In this document: positions 9,087-18,493 of the stretch, in pieces | Position numbering within the stretch: position 1 is the first letter of the stretch | How the letters are laid out: each line of letters starts with the position of its first letter | NCBI GenBank assembly: GCA_017745115.1 | Contig: JAGIAA010000009.1 | Span: 9,528-73,527 of the forward strand | Length of the DNA: 64,000 bases | Direction: 5' to 3' | From: Sphingobium sp. | GTDB lineage: Bacteria; Pseudomonadota; Alphaproteobacteria; Sphingomonadales; Sphingomonadaceae | Position numbers and translations under genes: made by a program | The notes under the pieces: model-generated | What the model saw: only the letters and a program-made list of their open reading frames with translations | The model's database searches: none | Told to the model about the DNA's origin: nothing

Positions 9087-9721
9087 GACGCGGTAATCAT
9101 GTCCATGGTGGCCTTGCTGCACTTGTCGCTCGCGCCGTGGCCGGTGAGAGCACTCGCCATGAACACGCCGCCGACGACAAGCACCACAAAGGCGATGCTG
9201 ATGATCGTCAGATAGCGATCGAGCAGTGCCTTGATGGGAGCGCCGAACTTCCAGAACAACAGACCCACCAGCACGAACTGCATGCCGCGCGAAACGATGG
9301 TCGCCCAAATGAATGTGAAGAGCGACAGGTTGATGAAGCCCGAAGTGATCGTGATCAGCTTGAACGGGATCGGCGTCGCACCTTTGACCAGGATGATCTC
9401 CGCGCCGTAGTCGCGGAGGTAACAAGCTGCCTTGGGAAAGCTCGCCGTCAGGTGCAGCCAGTCGAGCAGCGTGGTTCCGACGGTGGCAAACAGAAAGTGC
9501 CCAACCGCGTAACCCAGCAGGCCACCCGCCACCGAAGCCAAGGTACACACCACACCATAGCGCAGCGCCCGCTCAGGTCGAGCGAGGCACATGAGGCCCA
9601 ACAGCGGATGCGGCGGGATGGGAAAGACGCTCGATTCCAGGAAGGAGAAGAGGATGAGCCACCATTCGGCATGGCGGTGCGCGGCCTTGGCCAGCGTCCA
9701 GTCATAGAGGCGCTTCAGCAT
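9083..9721 (-). CDS. YqaA/DedA-family membrane protein
   Basis: This 212-residue inner-membrane protein belongs to the VTT/DedA superfamily, YqaA branch. It shows the PIPPHPLLG segment near residue 35, the GGLLGYAVG glycine-rich region, and the conserved TPIPFKLITITSG motif. Four to five membrane segments can be seen. DedA proteins are linked to lipid flipping and membrane homeostasis. Its stop overlaps the lnt start by four bases, so the two are probably translated together, which fits a shared envelope role. The 283 bases upstream (9722-10004) hold no recognisable gene and should contain the promoter. Confidence 0.88.
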   Translation of the reverse strand: MLKRLYDWTLAKAAHRHAEWWLILFSFLESSVFPIPPHPLLGLMCLARPERALRYGVVCTLASVAGGLLGYAVGHFLFATVGTTLLDWLHLTASFPKAACYLRDYGAEIILVKGATPIPFKLITITSGFINLSLFTFIWATIVSRGMQFVLVGLLFWKFGAPIKALLDRYLTIISIAFVVLVVGGVFMASALTGHGASDKCSKATMDMITAS

Positions 9722-10004
9722 CGCGAGGGCCCTTAGCCGCTAATTGTGACGGGCGCCAGCGCGGGTGGCCGCAAACAGATCCCGGCCCTCTCCAACTGAC
9801 GCCGGTGTGCTGGAAATTTACGAAGGTGAGGACTCGGGGCCGTCAACTTCCGCTCCACTGCAGTCATGGGAGACGCTGCCAAGCACGTTGGCATAAGGAC
9901 AAAATATCGCGCACTCGAACCTCGTCAATTGGCCTCACCCAGTCGTGCCACGGACGACGGCCTGTAGGACAGCGGAAAATCCAGAAGCGGCGCGCACGAG
10001 AAGA

Positions 10005-10973
10005 TCAGCGTCTGCGGACGGCTGCAGGGCGCGGCAACACAACCGCGTTCTCACGTTTCTCGGGCCTGATATAGATCGAGGTCAGCTGTGGGATCGCCGC
10101 CTTCATCGCAGCTTCCATGTCCTCGACAAAAGTCTCGGCGCGCCCCATTCGGAGATCGTCGGCAAAGTCGGCACTGATCGCCACGAACACCGCGTCGGGC
10201 GCGGTATGGATGGTACGGACGTGATTGACGGCTGTGATTTCAGGGCGCTGGTCCAGCATGTCCCAAACCTTCAGGATAATCGCAGCATCTGCGCTCTCGC
10301 CGATGAGCAGGCCCTTGGCTTCGCGAGCCAGCAGCATCGCCACGCCTGCCAGGATGAAGCCGATCGCGACAGAGGCGTAACCGTCCAGCCGCGAATCGCC
10401 ATAGTGGTGGCTGGCCCAGACGCCAATGCCTGCGATGAGGAGCCCGATCAGCGCGGCGCTGTCCTCGAACAAGACGATGAATCCGGCGGGATCCTTGGAA
10501 ATGCGGATCGATTGCCACCAGCTGCTCGCGCCACGCTTGCCGTCAAATTCGCGAATGGCGATGGCCCAGGAGGTGCCTTCCAGCGCCATCGCCACGACGA
10601 GCACGATATAGTTCATTGCCGGATTCCGTAGCGGCTCTGGATCGGCGATGTGCAGCCAGCCCTCGTAGATCGAGACGCCGGCACCGACGGCAAAGATCAG
10701 GATGGCGACCACGAAGGCCCAGAAGTAGAGCTCGCGTCCATAGCCGAACGGATGGGCCGCGTCCGCAGGCCGCTTCGCTTGCGCCTGCCCGTAAAGCAGT
10801 AACACCTGGTTGCCGCTATCGACCAGTGAATGGACGCCTTCGGTCAGCATCGACGATGAACCGGTTACGGCCGATGCCACGAACTTGGCGATCGCTATGC
10901 CCACATTGGCGAGCAGCGCCCCATAGAGGACGATATTTTCGCGGAAATGTCCTGGCTTGGGCCGCTCCTGCAT
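10005..10973 (-). CDS. Cation diffusion facilitator family transporter
   Basis: This 322-residue inner-membrane transporter of the CDF family exports divalent metals (zinc, iron, manganese or similar) in exchange for protons. It has about six membrane helices, the EGVHSLVDSGNQ motif in the second helix that carries metal-site residues, HPFGYGRE after it, and a cytoplasmic domain from about residue 220 including VNHVRTIHTAPDAVFV. I start it at the ATG at 10973 (MQERPKPGHF). That start lies two bases after the stop of the DUF202 gene upstream, so the pair is co-transcribed and probably coupled. Metal specificity cannot be assigned. Confidence 0.9.
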   Translation of the reverse strand: MQERPKPGHFRENIVLYGALLANVGIAIAKFVASAVTGSSSMLTEGVHSLVDSGNQVLLLYGQAQAKRPADAAHPFGYGRELYFWAFVVAILIFAVGAGVSIYEGWLHIADPEPLRNPAMNYIVLVVAMALEGTSWAIAIREFDGKRGASSWWQSIRISKDPAGFIVLFEDSAALIGLLIAGIGVWASHHYGDSRLDGYASVAIGFILAGVAMLLAREAKGLLIGESADAAIILKVWDMLDQRPEITAVNHVRTIHTAPDAVFVAISADFADDLRMGRAETFVEDMEAAMKAAIPQLTSIYIRPEKRENAVVLPRPAAVRRR

Positions 10974-10975
10974 AT

Positions 10976-11413
10976 CTACGAAGCCCAGACGCCGACCAGC
11001 GCCGCAACGCTGACCAAAGTCAGGAAACCATTGACCAACAGCAACAGGATGGGCGGCAGGCGTGGTGCATGGGGCCGCGGCGGCGCGATCTTCATCATCT
11101 CGCGCCAGACCGCCGCGAGGAAGCAAAAGGCGCTGAGCAGGATGAGCAGGCTCGCAGTCGCCAAGGCGAGCGAGGGATGAACGACGTCCTCCAGCAGCGC
11201 ACGAGCGCCGACGCCTGCCGCCAGCGAGGCAAGTCCCGTCCGCACCCACGCCGCATAGGTTCGCTCTGCCGCCAGCACTGTGCGATCGACTGCCAATTCG
11301 GTTCGACGGTCGGCGCTGTCGGTTTGTTCCTTGGCACTGTCTTCGAGCTCGCCCGCACTCTTGGCGAGCTTCACTTGCGCCTCGGTCGCGGCGGCCTGCT
11401 GCGGTTCACTCAT
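10976..11413 (-). CDS. YidH/DUF202-family membrane protein
   Basis: The 145-residue protein has a hydrophilic N-terminal half rich in Glu, Lys and Ala, then the DUF202 signature LAVDRTVLAAERTYAAWVRT followed by about three membrane segments. Proteins of this family (YidH, YidG) have no firmly established function. The gene ends two bases before the CDF transporter start and is divergent from the GMC oxidoreductase gene across a 90-base gap. The linkage suggests that it assists or accompanies the transporter. Confidence 0.85.
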   Translation of the reverse strand: MSEPQQAAATEAQVKLAKSAGELEDSAKEQTDSADRRTELAVDRTVLAAERTYAAWVRTGLASLAAGVGARALLEDVVHPSLALATASLLILLSAFCFLAAVWREMMKIAPPRPHAPRLPPILLLLVNGFLTLVSVAALVGVWAS

Positions 11414-11503
11414 GCACCTTCAAACGCGCGGATCGCAATTTCGTGGCCATTGTCGCCCGACGCCTTGTGCTGCTACCCGAAATGCAGAGAAGAGGAGCAG
11501 CCA

Positions 11504-13120
11504 TTGGAGATCCTGACCCGGCCGACATCGCCGACCGCCGATTTCGTCATCATCGGCGCGGGCAGCGCGGGCTGTGTGCTGGCCAATCGCCTTAGCGAAG
11601 ACCCGACCAACAAGGTCATCCTGCTCGAAGCCGGGGGCGAGTGCCGCCACCCGCTCATCGACATGCCGCTCACTTGGATGCAGGCAGCCGCCAACAGACG
11701 CTTCATCTGGGGCAATGAAAGCGAACCCGACCCAGCTCGGCTGGGCCGTACCGAACCCGTTCCGCGCGGCAAGGTCTTGGGCGGCAGTAGCTCGATCAAC
11801 GGCACCATGTATGTGCGCGGCGCGGCATTGGATTACGACGCCTGGGCGGCGTCGGGTCTCAACGGCTGGAACTACGCCGACGTCCTGCCCTATTTCAAAC
11901 GCTCTGAGCATCATTGGCGGGGCGAAACGACCGAACATGGCGGCACCGGCCCGATGTATGTCTCGCCCATGAGGCCTGACCCCGTCCTCTTCCCCGCCTT
12001 CGCCGAAACCGCCGAAGGCCTGGGCTATAATGTCGTCCCCGATTTCAACGTTGCCGCACCCGAGGGCTTTGGAATGCCCGACTGCACGATCAAGGATGGC
12101 CGGCGACACAGCACCGCCCGCGCCTTCCTCGATGCCGCCAAGCGGCGCGCCAATCTCAAGGTCGAGACGAACGCACAGGTCACGCGCATTATCGTCGAGG
12201 ACGGGCGCGCAACAGGCGTCGAATATATGCGCAACGGCCAGACTCATTTCGTCTGGGTCGATCGCGAGGTCGTTCTGAGCGCCGGCGCGATCAACTCGCC
12301 CCAGATCCTTATGCTCTCCGGCATTGGTGCGGCTGCCCATCTCAAGGAAACGGGCATCGAGCCGCTGCTCGACCTGCCGGGCGTCGGCGCCAATCTGCAG
12401 GACCATCCGATCGCGCTCAGCTTCTGGGCGGCGTCGAAGCCGGTGACATTCGACAGCAAGATCAGGCTCGACCGGCTTGTCGGTTCATTCCTGCAATGGC
12501 AGCTGACCGGCAAGGGCACGATGAGCCAGAGCCCGATGTCCATCCAGGGCTTCCTGCGCTCAAGTCCAGCGCAGGACCGGCCCGATTGGCAATTCCAGAT
12601 CGTTCATTCGAGCTATGCGGCGCGGCCCTGGTTCCCTGGCTGGCGCAAGGGCGCGGGGCATCAATTCTCGCTCGGCGTGCTCCTCCTGAACCCGGAAAGC
12701 CGCGGCAGCGTCACGCTGCGCTCGCTTGACCCGGCGGACCTGCCCAAGGTGCAGCTCAACTTCCTGAGCGCGGATGGCGATGTCGTGCGTCTGCGCGATG
12801 CGGTTCGGTTCATGCGCAAGTTCATGACCGCATCGCCCGCAAACGAACTGGTCGGCGCAGAGCTGGCACCGGGCGAAAGCATAACGGATGCCGACGAAGC
12901 CATTGACGGCTGGAATCGGGCGACGGTGATGAGCGGAGGCCATGCAGCCTGCACCTGCTCCATGGGCACCGTTGTGGACGCGACGCTGAAGCTGCGGGGC
13001 ATCGATGGTCTGCGCGTCGTCGATGCCTCGGTCATGCCCAATCTCATTCGCGGCAATACCAATGCGCCGGTCATCATGATCGCCGAAAAGGCGGCGGACA
13101 TGATCCTGAAAAAAGCATGA
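11504..13120 (+). CDS. GMC-family FAD oxidoreductase (choline/alcohol dehydrogenase-like)
   Basis: This 538-residue flavoprotein of the glucose-methanol-choline family oxidises an alcohol to an aldehyde. The N-terminal dinucleotide fold is [18 protein letters not shown] with LLEAGG after it; the GMC signatures [18 protein letters not shown] and [18 protein letters not shown] are intact, and the C-terminal region contains [11 protein letters not shown] and [10 protein letters not shown] start it at a TTG at 11504, with AGAGGAG about eight bases upstream, because no ATG precedes the FAD motif in frame. Such enzymes in sphingomonads degrade polyethylene glycol, terpene or other alcohols; the substrate here is not clear. 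Confidence 0.9.
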   Translation: MEILTRPTSPTADFVIIGAGSAGCVLANRLSEDPTNKVILLEAGGECRHPLIDMPLTWMQAAANRRFIWGNESEPDPARLGRTEPVPRGKVLGGSSSINGTMYVRGAALDYDAWAASGLNGWNYADVLPYFKRSEHHWRGETTEHGGTGPMYVSPMRPDPVLFPAFAETAEGLGYNVVPDFNVAAPEGFGMPDCTIKDGRRHSTARAFLDAAKRRANLKVETNAQVTRIIVEDGRATGVEYMRNGQTHFVWVDREVVLSAGAINSPQILMLSGIGAAAHLKETGIEPLLDLPGVGANLQDHPIALSFWAASKPVTFDSKIRLDRLVGSFLQWQLTGKGTMSQSPMSIQGFLRSSPAQDRPDWQFQIVHSSYAARPWFPGWRKGAGHQFSLGVLLLNPESRGSVTLRSLDPADLPKVQLNFLSADGDVVRLRDAVRFMRKFMTASPANELVGAELAPGESITDADEAIDGWNRATVMSGGHAACTCSMGTVVDATLKLRGIDGLRVVDASVMPNLIRGNTNAPVIMIAEKAADMILKKA

Positions 13121-13121
13121 G

Positions 13122-13143
13122 GCCGGGTCCGAAGGCCCGGCCC
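13122..13143. terminator. Hairpin between convergent GMC and barrel genes
   Basis: GGCCGGG and CCCGGCC pair around a seven-base loop, directly after the stop of the GMC gene and before the stop of the convergent beta-barrel gene. A T-run follows six bases away on the minus strand only. It may act as a two-way terminator, weakly on the plus strand. Confidence 0.55.
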
Positions 13144-13162
13144 CACCTGAGGCTAGACGCCG

Positions 13163-13732
13163 TCAGAAGCGGTAGGCGACACCGACCAGGGCCTGATGAC
13201 GCTGGTACTTGGCATTGTCGGAACCGATGTCGTTGAAGCGATATTCGACGCGGGCTGAGACATTGTCCGTGAGCTTGCGCTCGACACCGCCGCCGACGAA
13301 CCAGCCGTCAAAGGTCTGCTTGCCGGTGGTGGTCACGCTGGCGACGGTCCGCGTCACGTCGGCGCGGGTGTTGGAATAGCCGCCACGCACATAGACGAGG
13401 TTCTTCTCGCCGACGACGTAGCCGGCGCGGGCCGACAGGTCGAAGCTGTAGTTCGGATCGATCGTCGCGGCGTTTGTACCGGCCGGGCCGATGCGGTCGC
13501 TTGCGCTCAGAGAGAAACCACCCTCGGCGCCGAGGATGATATTGGGTGCGACTTCATGATCGTAACCGGCGAAAACGCCACCGACGACCGCGTCCTTCTT
13601 GTCGTTGACCGCAATGTCATGATTCCAGCCGGCCTGAACGCCCACGGAGGGACCTTCGAACGCCGACTTAGCCATGCCCGGGGTAGCGGAGAGCGCAACC
13701 AAGGCTGCCCCGACGAGCATCAACTTCTTCAT
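13163..13732 (-). CDS. Outer-membrane beta-barrel protein (opacity/OmpA-like porin family)
   Basis: This is a 189-residue exported protein: signal peptide MKKLMLVGAALVALSATPGM, then alternating polar and hydrophobic strands typical of a small eight-stranded barrel, ending in the outer-membrane insertion signal VGVAYRF. The ATG at 13732 is preferred over one two codons upstream because AAAGGA lies six bases before it and directly abuts the earlier codon. It is monocistronic, with about 290 bases of gene-free DNA upstream (13733-14020). Likely a structural surface protein; two other barrels of a related kind occur at 24800 and 29218. Confidence 0.88.
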   Translation of the reverse strand: MKKLMLVGAALVALSATPGMAKSAFEGPSVGVQAGWNHDIAVNDKKDAVVGGVFAGYDHEVAPNIILGAEGGFSLSASDRIGPAGTNAATIDPNYSFDLSARAGYVVGEKNLVYVRGGYSNTRADVTRTVASVTTTGKQTFDGWFVGGGVERKLTDNVSARVEYRFNDIGSDNAKYQRHQALVGVAYRF

Positions 13733-14020
13733 ATTCATTCCTTTCGGGAAAATTGGCCGGCGGGAGCTAGGGGTTTGAGGGGGCGCTCCACGCCGGCGCT
13801 GGGGGTGACACGAACAATCCTTTCATTGGGAGTCCGGTCCGAGACGCAGTCACCCGCGCATCAAAATCGTGAACTCCCCTTTTCGTACCAACCGGTATGG
13901 TAACAAGTGCGTCGAGCTTCAAGCCGGCGACTCCAATTATTTTGTACCGATCGTTATTTTTATGGGTCGAAGGACATTTTGTGGCCTCGGCGCAACAGCT
14001 TGCCCGCCGCATTTGTCCGT

Positions 14021-14932
14021 TCAGGCGCTTCCTACGGCGACACAGGCGGCGAACATCAGCAGTCCCGCAAAGCGGTTGGAGCGGAACTTGACGAGCGGAT
14101 CGGCGCCATCCTGCTTGAGGAAAGCGACCTGCCAGAAGAAGTGAATCGCGACCGGCAACAGAGCGACCAGCGCCAGCGGGACGCGCGCCGTCATCCAGAA
14201 GGCGGCTCCCCAGAGCAGCAACGCGAGACCATAACACAGGCCGACGCCAGGCCGGATATGACGCCCCATAGCCAAAGCGCTCGATCGTATGCCGACCAGC
14301 GCATCGTCTTCCCGGTCCTGCAATGCGTAAATGGTGTCGTAGCCGATCGTCCAGAACAGACCCCCCGCATAGAGCAGCAGTCCCGCCGCACTCATACCGC
14401 CGGCCACTTCCACCCACGCGACCGGTGCGCCCCAGGTGAAGACGAGGCCAAGCCAGGCCTGGGGCCACCAGGTGACGCGTTTCATGAACGGATAGGCCGC
14501 AACCAGCAGCAGACTCCCGAGCGCGACCAGCTGCGCGCGCCAGTGCAATTGCAGGAGCACGATCAATCCGACGAGACTCAGCACCACGAGCCAGGTCCAG
14601 GCGGCCCTCAGCGATACGGCGCCACTGGCAATCGGCCGGCTCGCCGTGCGCGCGACCTGCGCATCCAAATCGCGGTCGACAATGTCGTTATAGACGCAAC
14701 CAGCGCCTCGCATCGCGATCGCACCGAGCAGCAGCCACAGGATCAGCGGCCAACGCCCGATCGCACCGCCAGCGAGCGCCACGCCGAAGGCGCAGGGCCA
14801 GAAGAGCAGCCACCAGCCGATCGGCCGGTCGAAGCGGGCGAGCAAGGCATAGGGTCGAGCCGCGCGGGGCAATAGGCGCAAAAAGCCGCGCACTTCAGTA
14901 TCGGGCACCTGATCTACAGCGCTCACGGTCAT
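14021..14932 (-). CDS. ubiA: 4-hydroxybenzoate octaprenyltransferase
   Basis: UbiA attaches the polyprenyl tail to 4-hydroxybenzoate in ubiquinone synthesis, in the inner membrane. The 303-residue protein has about eight membrane segments and both aspartate-rich motifs that bind magnesium and diphosphate: YNDIVDRDLD in the first half and YALQDREDD in the second. Length and motifs match the family. It is monocistronic, with a repeat element upstream. Identification is firm. Confidence 0.95.
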   Translation of the reverse strand: MTVSAVDQVPDTEVRGFLRLLPRAARPYALLARFDRPIGWWLLFWPCAFGVALAGGAIGRWPLILWLLLGAIAMRGAGCVYNDIVDRDLDAQVARTASRPIASGAVSLRAAWTWLVVLSLVGLIVLLQLHWRAQLVALGSLLLVAAYPFMKRVTWWPQAWLGLVFTWGAPVAWVEVAGGMSAAGLLLYAGGLFWTIGYDTIYALQDREDDALVGIRSSALAMGRHIRPGVGLCYGLALLLWGAAFWMTARVPLALVALLPVAIHFFWQVAFLKQDGADPLVKFRSNRFAGLLMFAACVAVGSA

Positions 14933-14963
14933 GGTCGTAGCCGAAGAGAACCCGGCAAACCGT

Positions 14964-15043
14964 CGTCATTCCCGCGAATGCGGGAATCCAGTCGGACCTT
15001 GCCTTCCACAGAAGCCTGGGTTCCCGCGTTCGCGGGAATGACG
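14964..15043. repeat. Interspersed inverted repeat (GTCATTCCCGCG family), copy 1
   Basis: Outer arms CGTCATTCCCGCG and CGCGGGAATGACG form an inverted repeat of about 80 bases with inner palindromes on each side. Two further copies occur at 50670-50745 and 62040-62134 with the same arms and a variable centre. It sits in the ubiA-rsmE gap. It resembles REP/MITE-like elements common in alphaproteobacterial intergenic DNA. Confidence 0.8.
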
Positions 15044-15151
15044 GCTAAATATTTCTGCCACCCGGGCATATATTCGCAGCCCATCATCCGCCTCGACTTT
15101 ACGCTGTTCGCCCGGCATGGACGAAGCAGTATCCCCTAGCGAAAGGATAGC

Positions 15152-15895
15152 ATGCCCGCCACCCCCGCCTGGCCGCCGCGCAGCGCGCCGCGCCTCTATG
15201 TCGAGGCGGCGCTGGGTCCGGACGTGGCGGTCAGCGTCGACGGCAACGCCGCGCATTATCTGATCTCGGTCATGCGCGTGAAGGACGGCGATGCCGTTCT
15301 CCTCTTCGATGGCCTCAACGGCGAGTGGGCCGCCCGGCCCGAGCAGATCCGCAAGCGCGACCTTGTCCTGCGCTGCGTCCGGCAGACCAAGCCGCTCGAA
15401 ACCGTCCCCGACTTCTGGCTGTGCGCTGCGCCGATCAAGAAGGGTCGCATCGACCTCGTCGTCGAGAAGGCGTGCGAGCTGGGCGTGGCGCGACTGGTCC
15501 CGGTGCGCACCGAGCGCGCGGTCGTCGATAAGGTCAATCTCGACCGGCTCCAGTCCCATCTCGTCGAGGCCGCCGAACAATGCGGCCGCACCGCTCTGCC
15601 CGAACTCGCCGAACTGATCGCACTGCCCAAGCTGCTCGAAGACTGGCCCGGCGACCGTACACTCTTCTTCGCCGACGAACTGGGCGGCACGCCCATGTCC
15701 GATGCCTTCGCCGCCAACCCCGGACCGGCAGCGTTGCTCGTCGGGCCCGAGGGCGGCTTCACCGCGCAGGAGCGGGAGCTCATCCGATCCTTGCCGACCG
15801 CCCGCGCCATCTCGCTCGGTCCCCGCATTCTGCGCGCAGAAACCGCCGCCATTGCCGCCACTGCCTGCTGGATGATGCAGAATGGTGACTGGTGA
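15152..15895 (+). CDS. rsmE: 16S rRNA (uracil1498-N3)-methyltransferase
   Basis: RsmE methylates N3 of U1498 in 16S rRNA. The 247-residue protein has the N-terminal PUA-like region (AAHYLISVMRVKDGDAVLLFDG), the central IKKGRIDLVVEKACELGV segment, and the SPOUT knot near the C-terminus (LLVGPEGGFTAQE, then SLGPRILRAETAA), which binds SAM. AAAGGA lies about six bases before the ATG. It precedes gshA, as in many alphaproteobacteria, with a 137-base gap that may carry the gshA promoter. Confidence 0.95.
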   Translation: MPATPAWPPRSAPRLYVEAALGPDVAVSVDGNAAHYLISVMRVKDGDAVLLFDGLNGEWAARPEQIRKRDLVLRCVRQTKPLETVPDFWLCAAPIKKGRIDLVVEKACELGVARLVPVRTERAVVDKVNLDRLQSHLVEAAEQCGRTALPELAELIALPKLLEDWPGDRTLFFADELGGTPMSDAFAANPGPAALLVGPEGGFTAQERELIRSLPTARAISLGPRILRAETAAIAATACWMMQNGDW

Positions 15896-16032
15896 CGCAC
15901 AGGCCTAAGCCCTGGCCCGTTAAGAGGGACGGAGGCACATTAGCCACCCACCAAGTTGCGAAACGAAATGAATTTGCGACTGCCATATAAAGGCCGTATG
16001 GGCGCGCGCTGGGTTGAGAGGATCAACAGGGA

Positions 16033-17406
16033 ATGAGCACGCGCACGGAATCGGCAGGCGACGATCCGGTCATCGAAGGCCGCGATCAGCTTATCGGCGT
16101 GTTCGAGAAAGGCGAGAAGCCGGCGAATCGCTGGAAGATCGGCACCGAGCACGAGAAGTTCGTCTACCGCACAGCCGATCATCGCGCGCCGAGCTATGCC
16201 GAGCCGGGCGGAATCCGCGACCTGCTCGCAGGCCTCGGCGAATATGGCTGGGAGCCGGTGTTCGAGGGCGACAATGTCATCGCGCTCTCCGGCGATGACG
16301 GCACGATCAGCCTCGAGCCTGCCGGCCAACTCGAACTCTCCGGCGCGCCGCTGGACAATCTTCACGAGACCTGCGCCGAAACGGGGCGCCATTTGACGCA
16401 AGTGAAGGCGATCGGTGAGCGCCTCGGTCTCGGCTTCCTGGGCCTCGGCATGTGGCCGGACAAAAGCCGCGCCGAGCTGCCGATCATGCCCAAGGGCCGC
16501 TACGGCATCATGCTCAACCACATGCCGCGTGTCGGGACCATGGGCCTCGACATGATGCTGCGGACCTGCACCATCCAGGTCAATCTCGATTACTCGTCCG
16601 AAGCGCGCATGGTGAAGATGTTCCGCGTCTCCCTTGCGCTTCAGCCGCTGGCGACCGCGCTCTTCGCCAACTCCCCCTTCATGGAAGGCAAGCCCAACGG
16701 CTATCTTTCCTATCGCAGCCATATCTGGTCCGACACCGACCCGGCGCGCACCGGCATGCTACCCTTCGTGTTCGAGGATGGCTTCGGCTACGAGCGCTAC
16801 GCCGATTATGTGCTCGACGTGCCGATGTATTTCGTCTTCCGCGACGGCAAATATATCGACGCCGCCGGCCAGAGCTTCCGCGACTTCCTGAAGGGCCGCC
16901 TACCCGCGCTGCCGGGCGAACTGCCGACGGTTGCCGACTGGAACGATCATCTCTCCACGGCCTTCCCCGAAGTCCGCATGAAGAGCTTCCTCGAAATGCG
17001 CGGCGCGGATGGCGGCCCGTGGAACCGCATTTGCGCGCTCCCCGCGCTCTGGGTCGGCCTTCTTTACGATGACGGTGCACTCGATGCGGCGTGGGAGGTC
17101 GTGAAGGACTGGTCGATGGAAGCCCGCGAGGCGCTGCGCAACGATGTGCCGCGCCTGGGTCTCAAAGCGCAGATCCCCGGCGGTCGCACGCTGCAGGACA
17201 TTGCCGGCCAGGTCCTCGACATTGCCCGGTCCGGCCTTGCCGCGCGTGCGCGCCTCAATGGCGCGGGTGACAATGAAAGCGGCTATCTCTCCACCCTCGA
17301 CGAGGTTGTCGCCGCGCGCAGGACCAATGCCGAGCGGTTGCTTGAACGCTATCACGGCGAATGGGCTGGCGACCTCAGCCGCGTCTACGCCGAGGAAAGT
17401 TTTTAG
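16033..17406 (+). CDS. gshA: Glutamate--cysteine ligase
   Basis: GshA joins glutamate and cysteine, the first and rate-limiting step of glutathione synthesis. The 457-residue protein is of the proteobacterial/plant type, seen in WKIGTEHEKFVY near residue 35, SLEPAGQLELSGAP around residue 95, MPRVGTMGLDMMLRTCTIQVNLDYSSE in the middle and FLEMRGADGGPWNRICALPA near residue 320. The length fits that class. It ends four bases inside the convergent HAD-like gene. Identification is firm. Confidence 0.95.
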   Translation: MSTRTESAGDDPVIEGRDQLIGVFEKGEKPANRWKIGTEHEKFVYRTADHRAPSYAEPGGIRDLLAGLGEYGWEPVFEGDNVIALSGDDGTISLEPAGQLELSGAPLDNLHETCAETGRHLTQVKAIGERLGLGFLGLGMWPDKSRAELPIMPKGRYGIMLNHMPRVGTMGLDMMLRTCTIQVNLDYSSEARMVKMFRVSLALQPLATALFANSPFMEGKPNGYLSYRSHIWSDTDPARTGMLPFVFEDGFGYERYADYVLDVPMYFVFRDGKYIDAAGQSFRDFLKGRLPALPGELPTVADWNDHLSTAFPEVRMKSFLEMRGADGGPWNRICALPALWVGLLYDDGALDAAWEVVKDWSMEAREALRNDVPRLGLKAQIPGGRTLQDIAGQVLDIARSGLAARARLNGAGDNESGYLSTLDEVVAARRTNAERLLERYHGEWAGDLSRVYAEESF

Positions 17407-18356
17407 GCGACCTTGACCCAGACGGCTTGGCCCTGATCGGCCCAGTCATCGATCGCCGCGGCCAGGCATTTATACTGCATGGCGCCGGCCGCCGGTGGGT
17501 TGGGCATGTCGAGCAGGTCTATGTTGGGGTGGGCCTGGGCCGCATCGCGCCACGCCGCGTTGAAGCGAATGGTGCGGCGGCGCAGATGGATGGTAGGAAT
17601 GGCGAGGTCGCCGGCCGAGGGCAGCACGACCAGCATGCGTGACTTGGCGGCCGTCACCTGTTCGCAGAACTGATGGATGCAAGCCTCGAGGAGCCCTTCG
17701 CAGTCGAGCAGGTTGACGAGGTCGGGCCACCGGTCGTCGATATAATCAAGGCCCGCCCCGTAAATGATCATCGGCGGAAAGCTCATGTCGACCATCGGGC
17801 CGGCAATCATGCGCGACAGCGAGAATTGGCGTGCTTCGGGGCTGAAATCGATGCGGTGACGCAGATCGCTAAATTGGCCAACGCTGCGTGTCTGGGAACC
17901 GAAGAGCAGCGCAATATCGCTGCGCGTCTGCCAAGGCCGCCGATGGGCGACCAGTATGGCTTCCAGAATCGCGTCGGCATCGTCGCCACTCGCGTTCAAG
18001 ATGCGAATCTCCGGCATCAGTGCCCGTGCCCGCTGGAGCGCTTGCGGATCGTCATCAACCAGCAACACCTGGCTGGGCACCATGTCGAAATCGGCAATGA
18101 GCTGGCGGACGGAGTCGGCGTCTTGCGTCGCATCGAAGCGCGGCAGCACGAATTCGTCCCAAATACCCGCAGTCTCGAGACGCAGGCGCGCCAGCCCGCC
18201 AGGCGCGTCGGCGCAGATGGTGGACGCGATGCCATAGTCGTTGAAAGCCCGGATGAGCGCGGCGCGCGCCTCGACGAGTGCGCCCAGCGGACTCGTGTCG
18301 GAGGGCGCCGAAAACAGCGCCCCTTCGAGGTCCCAAATGATCAGCCCGATATGCAT
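17403..18356 (-). CDS. HAD-like protein of FkbH type with altered DxD motif
   Basis: This 317-residue protein resembles HAD-IIIC (FkbH-like) proteins: an N-terminal HAD core with LIIWDLEGALFS, then VLLVDDDPQALQRA, and a C-terminal region of unknown type with MIIYGAGLDYIDDRWPDLV. In active HAD enzymes the first motif is DxD; here it is D9-x-E11, so the general acid/base aspartate is replaced by glutamate and catalysis may be lost or changed. I start at the ATG at 18356, with GGGGG just upstream; an ATG 11 codons earlier is possible. Its 3' end overlaps the gshA stop. The function is unknown; binding or regulation is an alternative to hydrolysis. Confidence 0.65.
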   Translation of the reverse strand: MHIGLIIWDLEGALFSAPSDTSPLGALVEARAALIRAFNDYGIASTICADAPGGLARLRLETAGIWDEFVLPRFDATQDADSVRQLIADFDMVPSQVLLVDDDPQALQRARALMPEIRILNASGDDADAILEAILVAHRRPWQTRSDIALLFGSQTRSVGQFSDLRHRIDFSPEARQFSLSRMIAGPMVDMSFPPMIIYGAGLDYIDDRWPDLVNLLDCEGLLEACIHQFCEQVTAAKSRMLVVLPSAGDLAIPTIHLRRRTIRFNAAWRDAAQAHPNIDLLDMPNPPAAGAMQYKCLAAAIDDWADQGQAVWVKVA

Positions 18357-18493
18357 TGCACGGCCCCCTGTTGCCGTCCCCCAACGCATGACCGACTGTC
18401 CGCCAAATTGGTTAACGAAGCCCTAAGATGGCGATGGTGCAGCGCAAAAAAGAAGGTTTACACGCTGCCAATGATCTTGGCGGAAATCGGGGA

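Noticed and set aside
9083..9548. N-terminal extension of lnt up to 9548
   Set aside because: The extension is in an alternative frame of the upstream DedA-type gene; the ATGA overlap at 9083-9086 sets the real start.
10616..11503. N-terminal extension of the GMC oxidoreductase up to 10616
   Set aside because: It is antisense to the CDF transporter and DUF202 genes; the family N-terminus begins near 11504.
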